Origin: Chloroflexota bacterium
Lineage (GTDB): Bacteria > Chloroflexota > Anaerolineae > Anaerolineales > DRKV01
DNA: 10,277 nt
Direction: 5' to 3'
Assembly (NCBI GenBank): GCA_011051635.1
Contig: DRKV01000304.1
Span: 1-10,277, forward strand
Within the stretch, counting starts at the first letter, position 1. Each line of letters starts with the position of its first letter. A program made the position numbers and the translations under genes. Below the pieces are notes generated by a model. That model searched no databases and had not been told where the DNA came from. It worked only from the letters and a program-made list of their open reading frames with translations. Positions 7,443-10,277 of the stretch are shown piece after piece.

Positions 7443-7901
7443 ATGAAACTGGCTACCTTGTGTTACCTGCGCAAAGACGGACACACCCTCATGCTGCATC
7501 GCATCAAGAAAGAGAACGACATGCACCAGGGCAAATGGAACGGGTTGGGCGGCAAACTGGAGCCTGGCGAAAGCCCCGAAGAATGTGTCGTCCGCGAGGT
7601 GGAGGAAGAAAGCGGGTTGCGCATCCGCAATCCGCGGCTGCACGGTATCATCACCTTTCCTGCTTTCGATGGCCTTGACGATTGGTATGTTTTCGTCTTC
7701 ACGGCCTCCGAATTTGAAGGGGAGTTGATTGATTCCCGCGAGGGCGTTTTGCGCTGGGTTCCAGACGATGAGGTGCTCACGCTTCCCTTGTGGGAAGGTG
7801 ACCGCATTTTCATCCCCTGGCTGGATAAACCGCGCTGCTTCTCCGCCCGTTTCATGTATCAAAATGGGGTCTTGAAAAACCACGAAGTTGTGTTCTACTG
7901 A
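7443..7901 (+). CDS. Nudix hydrolase, MutT/MTH1-like (probable 8-oxo-dGTP diphosphatase)
   Basis: Nudix enzymes hydrolyse nucleoside diphosphates linked to another group; MutT/MTH1 types remove oxidised nucleotides such as 8-oxo-dGTP from the pool. The 152-residue protein has a complete Nudix box, GX5EX7REUXEEXGU, from Gly37 to Leu59, with Glu43, Arg51, Glu52, Glu55 and Glu56 in place. The preceding NDMHQGKWNGLGGK (25-38) is characteristic of the MTH1/MutX branch. The ATG at 7443 is chosen because GGAG (7431-7434) lies eight bases upstream and the protein then begins with the first Nudix strand (KLATLCYLR). An in-frame upstream extension would overlap the Cas6-like gene and adds no family similarity. 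It starts 25 nt after the Cas6-like stop, so co-transcription with the RAMP operon is likely. The exact substrate cannot be read from sequence. Confidence 0.9.
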   Translation: MKLATLCYLRKDGHTLMLHRIKKENDMHQGKWNGLGGKLEPGESPEECVVREVEEESGLRIRNPRLHGIITFPAFDGLDDWYVFVFTASEFEGELIDSREGVLRWVPDDEVLTLPLWEGDRIFIPWLDKPRCFSARFMYQNGVLKNHEVVFY

Positions 7902-7923
7902 ACCGCAACGGGGATGCGCCGGA

Positions 7924-7952
7924 ACATCCGAGGTCGCGAAGACCTCGGATGT
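7924..7952. terminator. Perfect 12-bp hairpin after the Nudix gene
   Basis: ACATCCGAGGTC (7924-7935) pairs perfectly with GACCTCGGATGT (7941-7952) around a GCGAA loop. It begins 23 nt after the Nudix stop codon, so it may end the RAMP-Nudix transcript. The following bases (CTTGCTTATG) lack a U-run, so it may instead be a dispersed intergenic palindrome. Its first eight bases, AACATCCG, recur at 7979-7986 before the next palindrome. Confidence 0.55.
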
Positions 7953-7987
7953 CTTGCTTATGGGGGACTGACTGGGCCAACATCCGC

Positions 7988-8037
7988 AAAGCGGCCCATA
8001 GGACAACTGCGAGCAGTTGTCCTATGGGCTTCGCTTT
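7988..8037. repeat. Long intergenic palindrome
   Basis: GCCCATAGGACAACTGC (7994-8010) is the perfect reverse complement of 8013-8029, with only GA between the arms. Outside this, AAAGCG (7988-7993) pairs with CGCTTT (8032-8037), leaving a two-base TT bulge. The resulting stem is 23 bp long over 50 nt. No U-run follows on either strand. This is much longer than needed for termination and looks like a repetitive extragenic palindrome, a small non-autonomous element or a structured RNA. No open reading frame of note lies in it. Confidence 0.85.
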
Positions 8038-8091
8038 GGAGTGGGGCATATCGATACCGCTTTTCCTCTACCCCTTCTCTCAAATTGACAC

Positions 8092-8121
8092 TTGACAATT
8101 ATAGAACATCTGTTCTATAAT
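8092..8121 (+). promoter_or_regulatory. Consensus sigma-70 promoter with palindromic LexA-like operator
   Basis: A perfect -35 TTGACA (8092-8097) and a perfect -10 TATAAT (8116-8121) are separated by 18 bases. A second TTGACA lies at 8085-8090. Positions 8098-8121 form a palindrome with 11-bp arms around a central TC (left arm starts ATTATAGAACA). The core GAACATCTGTTC fits the GAAC-N4-GTTC pattern of LexA (DinR) boxes in Firmicutes and Actinobacteria. The operator fills the spacer and includes the -10, so a bound repressor would block RNA polymerase. Promoter and palindrome are plain in the sequence; identification as a LexA site is inference, and another palindrome-binding repressor is possible. 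It drives the membrane-protein gene at 8246. Confidence 0.8.
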
Positions 8122-8140
8122 CCAATTGCCATTGCAATGC

Positions 8141-8161
8141 CCTGAAAACGCTCCTTTCAGG
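8141..8161 (+). other. Leader hairpin 1 upstream of the membrane-protein gene
   Basis: CCTGAAA (8141-8147) pairs perfectly with TTTCAGG (8155-8161) around a seven-base loop. It lies about 13 nt after the predicted transcription start of the 8092-8121 promoter, near the 5' end of the leader. It could stabilise the mRNA or be part of a larger leader fold with the hairpin at 8194-8225. Confidence 0.4.
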
Positions 8162-8193
8162 TACCTGCGCGCCGAGATTTTTGCTGCCGTTTT

Positions 8194-8234
8194 GTATTTG
8201 CCGCCCTCGCAAGCGCCGCAAATACCCCTTTTTT
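8194..8234 (+). terminator. Terminator-like leader hairpin with U-run abutting the Shine-Dalgarno site
   Basis: GTATTTGC (8194-8201) pairs perfectly with GCAAATAC (8218-8225) around a 16-nt loop, followed by CCC and then TTTTTT (8229-8234). The GGAGG ribosome site begins at the very next base (8235). Because it lies between the promoter and the gene, it may be an attenuator or a structure that limits ribosome access rather than an end-of-operon terminator. The three C residues between stem and U-run make it weaker than a textbook terminator. Confidence 0.5.
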
Positions 8235-8245
8235 GGAGGTTTCCC

Positions 8246-8998
8246 ATGAATCGCGCTCTCCCTGCATCTTTCGCGCACTTGCGCATCCAGCGCGGCCTGT
8301 TGTTCGGTTTGCTCATCATCGCTGCGCTGCTGGCTTTCGAAATTTTCAACTTCAGCACAACCCAGTTCGCTCTCGGTGATTTGCTGGGTGAATTGAATTT
8401 TGCCGGCTTCCGCTGGTCCAGCATCCTGGCTATCGCCTTCTGCGGGATTGACTTTGCCGGTATCGCCCGCATCTTCACCCCCGAGCAGGGGGCGGACGAA
8501 CCCACGGAAGTCTGGTATCTCTTCGGGGCCTGGCTGCTGGCCGCGGCCATGAACGCCATGCTGACCTGGTGGGGCGTTTCCATCGCCATCCTCAACCACG
8601 AAACCCTGGGCAACGCGGTCATCGCCCGTCAGACGCTTCTCAAGGTCGTACCCGTCTTCGTCGCCATCATGGTGTGGCTCATCCGGGTACTCATTATCGG
8701 CACGTTTTCCGTAGCGGGAGACCGCCTCTTCAGCCAGGCGGAGAAAAGCGCAACGCGCTCTTCCTATGTGCCGAAGAACGGGAGCGGCACCTATCGGCCC
8801 TCCCCGGCGAAGGCGCGCCGCCCCCGCCCCGCCGCGGCGACCTCCTTCCGCCCCGCACCCAAGACCTCTGCCCGCAGACAGCAGTATTGGGATGAACCCG
8901 AATACGCGCCTCTGGACGGCGGCTACTCCCGTCCCGAACCGACCTACCACCCCGTCTCGATGAGCGCGCCGGAAAGCCGAGGTCAGTACCGCCGATGA
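8246..8998 (+). CDS. Four-helix integral membrane protein of unknown function
   Basis: I recognise no family. The 250-residue protein has four probable transmembrane helices at about 17-37, 55-78, 90-115 and 133-156. The third contains WYLFGAWLLAAAMNAML. A long cytoplasm-type tail (about 163-250) follows, rich in Arg, Pro, Ala and Tyr, probably disordered and strongly basic between 170 and 212. The ATG at 8246 is chosen because GGAGG (8235-8239) lies six bases upstream; longer forms would start almost at the predicted transcription start and add residues with no support. It is transcribed alone from the palindrome-containing promoter at 8092-8121, through a leader of roughly 118 nt. If that operator is a LexA site, the protein would be DNA-damage induced. 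There is no signal peptide cleavage motif and no catalytic motif. Confidence 0.8.
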   Translation: MNRALPASFAHLRIQRGLLFGLLIIAALLAFEIFNFSTTQFALGDLLGELNFAGFRWSSILAIAFCGIDFAGIARIFTPEQGADEPTEVWYLFGAWLLAAAMNAMLTWWGVSIAILNHETLGNAVIARQTLLKVVPVFVAIMVWLIRVLIIGTFSVAGDRLFSQAEKSATRSSYVPKNGSGTYRPSPAKARRPRPAAATSFRPAPKTSARRQQYWDEPEYAPLDGGYSRPEPTYHPVSMSAPESRGQYRR

Positions 8999-9025
8999 CC
9001 CGTGTTATCCTCTCCTCCTCTTTTT

Positions 9026-9077
9026 CGCTGAAAAGACCTTGTCAGCGGGGGATTTCAGAACTCCAGTCCCCCGCTGA
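9026..9077 (+). terminator. Hairpin with alternative pairing after the membrane-protein gene
   Basis: TCAGCGGGGGA (9042-9052) pairs perfectly with TCCCCCGCTGA (9067-9077), an 11-bp GC-rich stem with a 14-nt loop. It starts 43 nt after the membrane-protein stop and probably ends that transcript, although no U-run follows. CGCTGA also occurs at 9026-9031 and can pair with TCAGCG (9042-9047), so two mutually exclusive stems share the same middle segment. The remaining bases up to 9188 hold no gene and no promoter I can support. Confidence 0.5.
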
Positions 9078-9188
9078 AGCGTAAAGAAATCTGCTCGGTG
9101 AATTTTGCAGGCGGAAAGTGAGTACAGCAACCTCTGACAGAGCATTTGCCCAGACGCAACCTGTTCCCTTGAATCCAAAGGAGAAAAC

Positions 9189-9590
9189 GTGCAATTCAAA
9201 TACGAGTTTACGCGATTGCTGGTAACGAACTTTCGCGAGTGCTTCATCTTCTATCGCGATATTTTGGGGTTTACACCCCTCTTTGGAACGGAAAACGACA
9301 CGTATGCCGATTTTTCTGCGGGAGCGGCCAACATCGCCTTGTTCGATAAGCGCGAAATGGCCGCGACACTTGGGGCGGAGAATCTGCCCAAAAGAGCAGA
9401 AAGTCAGGATGGCGTGTGTCTGGTGTTTGGCGTGGCCAGTGTGGACGAGGCCTACGCGCATCTAAGGGCAAAAGGGGTGACACTCGCTGCAGAACCCGCT
9501 GACCATCCCGACTGGGGCATTCGCACTGCCCATTTTCGCGACCCGGATGGGAACTTGATAGAAATCAATCAGCCGATAGGACACGGATGA
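9189..9590 (+). CDS. VOC (glyoxalase/bleomycin-resistance fold) family protein
   Basis: VOC proteins are built from paired beta-alpha-beta-beta-beta units that usually hold a divalent metal; the family includes glyoxalase I, ring-cleaving dioxygenases and drug-binding resistance proteins. The 133-residue product is a typical single VOC domain. It has FYRDILGFTPLF (21-32) after the first strand, VASVDEAYAHLRAKGV (82-97) opening the second half, and the hallmark HFRDPDGNLIEI (115-126), whose Glu is the usual metal-ligand position. Translation starts at GTG (9189), supported by AAAGGAG (9177-9183) five bases upstream. The substrate is unknown; the protein is cytosolic. The next gene starts one base after its stop, so the two form a pair. 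Confidence 0.9.
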   Translation: MQFKYEFTRLLVTNFRECFIFYRDILGFTPLFGTENDTYADFSAGAANIALFDKREMAATLGAENLPKRAESQDGVCLVFGVASVDEAYAHLRAKGVTLAAEPADHPDWGIRTAHFRDPDGNLIEINQPIGHG

Positions 9591-9591
9591 A

Positions 9592-9846
9592 ATGACCGCT
9601 GCTGCTTCTCGCCTGAAACGGCCACGCCACGAAATGCCGGAATACATTCGCGAGGCGCTGCTTGCTCGCGGCTTGATGGACGCTTATCGCAGTCGCCCTC
9701 CGTATCAGCAGAATGATTACATCGGGTGGATAACCCGAGCAAAACGGGCTGAGACGAGAGAAAGGCGCCTGGCGCAAATGTTGGACGAATTGGAACAGGG
9801 CAACAAGTATATGAAAATGAACTATCGCCCCAAGCGATATGGATGA
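9592..9846 (+). CDS. YdeI/OmpD-associated (OmdA) family protein
   Basis: The 84-residue product matches the conserved core of the YdeI/OmdA family, sometimes called bacteriocin-protection proteins (PF13376 type). The clearest motif is DYIGWITRAKRAETRERRL (42-60), followed by a helix (LAQMLDELEQGNKY); it is preceded by MPEYIREALLARGLMDAYRS (15-34). Many members are much longer (about 180-200 residues), so this is the short, C-terminal-domain-only form. The molecular role of the family is not well defined; in enterobacteria it is linked to peptide and stress resistance and to porins. The ATG begins one base after the stop of the VOC gene, so the two are almost certainly co-translated. The N terminus is basic (RLKRPRH). 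No signal peptide is seen. Confidence 0.8.
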   Translation: MTAAASRLKRPRHEMPEYIREALLARGLMDAYRSRPPYQQNDYIGWITRAKRAETRERRLAQMLDELEQGNKYMKMNYRPKRYG

Positions 9847-9854
9847 AGGGGTGT

Positions 9855-9911
9855 TTGGCTTGTGAGAGGAGCAACAAGTTACACGGGATAGTTTGTAATT
9901 CTCACAGCCAA
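9855..9911 (+). terminator. Imperfect inverted repeat after the OmdA gene
   Basis: TTGGC (9855-9859), one bulged T, and TGTGAGA (9861-9867) can pair with TCTCACA (9900-9906) and GCCAA (9907-9911). Within the loop, TTACA (9879-9883) can pair with TGTAA (9894-9898). The structure starts eight bases after the OmdA stop. It has no following U-run, so it may be a 3'-end structure, the leader of the next gene, or an element unrelated to termination. Confidence 0.35.
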
Positions 9912-9952
9912 GTCCAGCGGTAGGGTTACGTGGCAGTCCAGGTGTTCTCATT

Positions 9953-10277
9953 ATGCAAGACTATGAATTTTCAGAGAGAGATGGCTTTCTCGAAATTGAA
10001 TATCCGCCGGATTGGGAGGGGGTGTCCTGGGAGGCAGAATACCTCCCCCCCGACGCATATTCCGAGGAAGAGTCTTCCCCCCCGTATGCCTCCGAAATCG
10101 GAGGTTTTTTGTTCCCCGCTTTGCTGCCGCCTGCCCTGGTGCTCTTTTTCGGAGGGCTGCTGGCCTTCTTCGTATACGCCTTCTTCCCCGCCGCGGCTCC
10201 GGTCCAAAGAGAGGCCGCTCTCGTCCTCCCCGCGGAGGCTCCCCTCTCATCGGAAGGCGGCGCTCCCGCCAACGAAA
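9953..10277 (+). CDS. Single-span membrane protein, 3' end beyond the window
   Basis: An open frame from ATG at 9953 runs without a stop to the window edge (108 complete codons seen). The visible part begins with an acidic, aromatic stretch (MQDYEFSERDGFLEIEYPPD) and has one clear hydrophobic segment at about 53-79 (ALLPPALVLFFGGLLAFFVY at its core). It then continues with an Ala/Pro/Glu-rich stretch. This looks like a protein with a cytoplasmic N terminus, one membrane anchor and a larger domain beyond the window. The ribosome site is poor (AGGTG at 9940-9944), so the start is only moderately sure. The missing part probably decides the function, and I assign none. Long minus-strand frames across the same DNA are low-complexity and less convincing. 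Confidence 0.6.
   Translation, partial: MQDYEFSERDGFLEIEYPPDWEGVSWEAEYLPPDAYSEEESSPPYASEIGGFLFPALLPPALVLFFGGLLAFFVYAFFPAAAPVQREAALVLPAEAPLSSEGGAPANE
10089..10110 (+). terminator. Terminator-like hairpin inside an open frame
   Basis: CCTCCG (10089-10094) pairs with CGGAGG (10099-10104) around an AAAT loop, followed directly by TTTTTT (10105-10110). By shape this is the most canonical intrinsic terminator in the window. It lies about 46 codons into the partial gene at 9953, just before its membrane segment. Either it is a coincidence of coding sequence, or it acts as an early terminator for transcripts entering from the VOC-OmdA pair. Confidence 0.4.

Noticed and set aside
8126..8245. A 40-residue N-terminal extension of the membrane protein from a TTG codon
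   Set aside because: It would start at or before the predicted transcription start, has no ribosome site, and crosses two leader hairpins. The ATG at 8246 has GGAGG at good spacing.
9961..10272. Minus-strand open frames over the last 300 bases
   Set aside because: Their products are Arg/Gly/Ser-rich low complexity. The plus-strand frame encodes a clear membrane span and stays open to the edge.
1..10277. A CRISPR repeat array or leader
   Set aside because: I found no regularly spaced direct repeats of 24-37 bases anywhere, including the intergenic regions flanking the RAMP operon.

Overview
The window is most likely chromosomal DNA from a member of the Chloroflexota, probably class Anaerolineae. 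This is an inference from three things: a GC-rich, dense gene layout, a GroEL gene under a perfect CIRCE operator, and proteins that look like that group. No rRNA or other marker in the window settles it. I see no tRNA or rRNA genes, no insertion sequence and no CRISPR repeat array.

Layout. Positions 1-209 hold no gene, only hairpins, one of which lies just beyond the groL stop codon. groL (210-1841, minus strand) encodes a full-length chaperonin and has its own sigma-70-type promoter and CIRCE element (1935-1961). No groES lies beside it. Across a shared intergenic region of about 410 bp, a plus-strand operon begins at 2256. It has three overlapping genes. The first encodes a 1074-residue fusion protein with at least three RAMP (Cas7/Cas5/Cas6-superfamily) domains. 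The second encodes a 324-residue protein with a split CxxC...CxxC zinc-ribbon-like motif and no family I recognise. The third encodes a 334-residue protein with the Cas6 C-terminal glycine-rich signature. A MutT/MTH1-type Nudix hydrolase follows 25 nt later (7443-7901) and is probably co-transcribed.

The gap 7902-8097 contains two long perfect palindromes. A near-consensus promoter follows (8092-8121), whose spacer and -10 element are filled by a 24-bp palindrome with a GAAC-N4-GTTC core, as in Gram-positive-type LexA (SOS) boxes. It drives a four-helix membrane protein (8246-8998) through a leader whose last hairpin and U-run abut the Shine-Dalgarno site. After another hairpin region come a VOC/glyoxalase-fold protein (9189-9590) and, one base later, a YdeI/OmpD-associated (OmdA) family protein (9592-9846). 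The window ends inside a single-span membrane protein (9953 onward) that is cut by the window edge.

The best candidate for something undescribed is the 2256-7417 operon. It has the RNA-binding backbone and crRNA-processing parts of a type III CRISPR effector (fused RAMPs plus a Cas6-like protein). In this window there is no Cas10, no Cas1/Cas2, no CARF effector and no CRISPR array, and an unknown zinc-ribbon protein lies between the two. It could be an orphan or repurposed type III-like ribonucleoprotein. The second candidate is the SOS-like operator controlling the unknown membrane protein.
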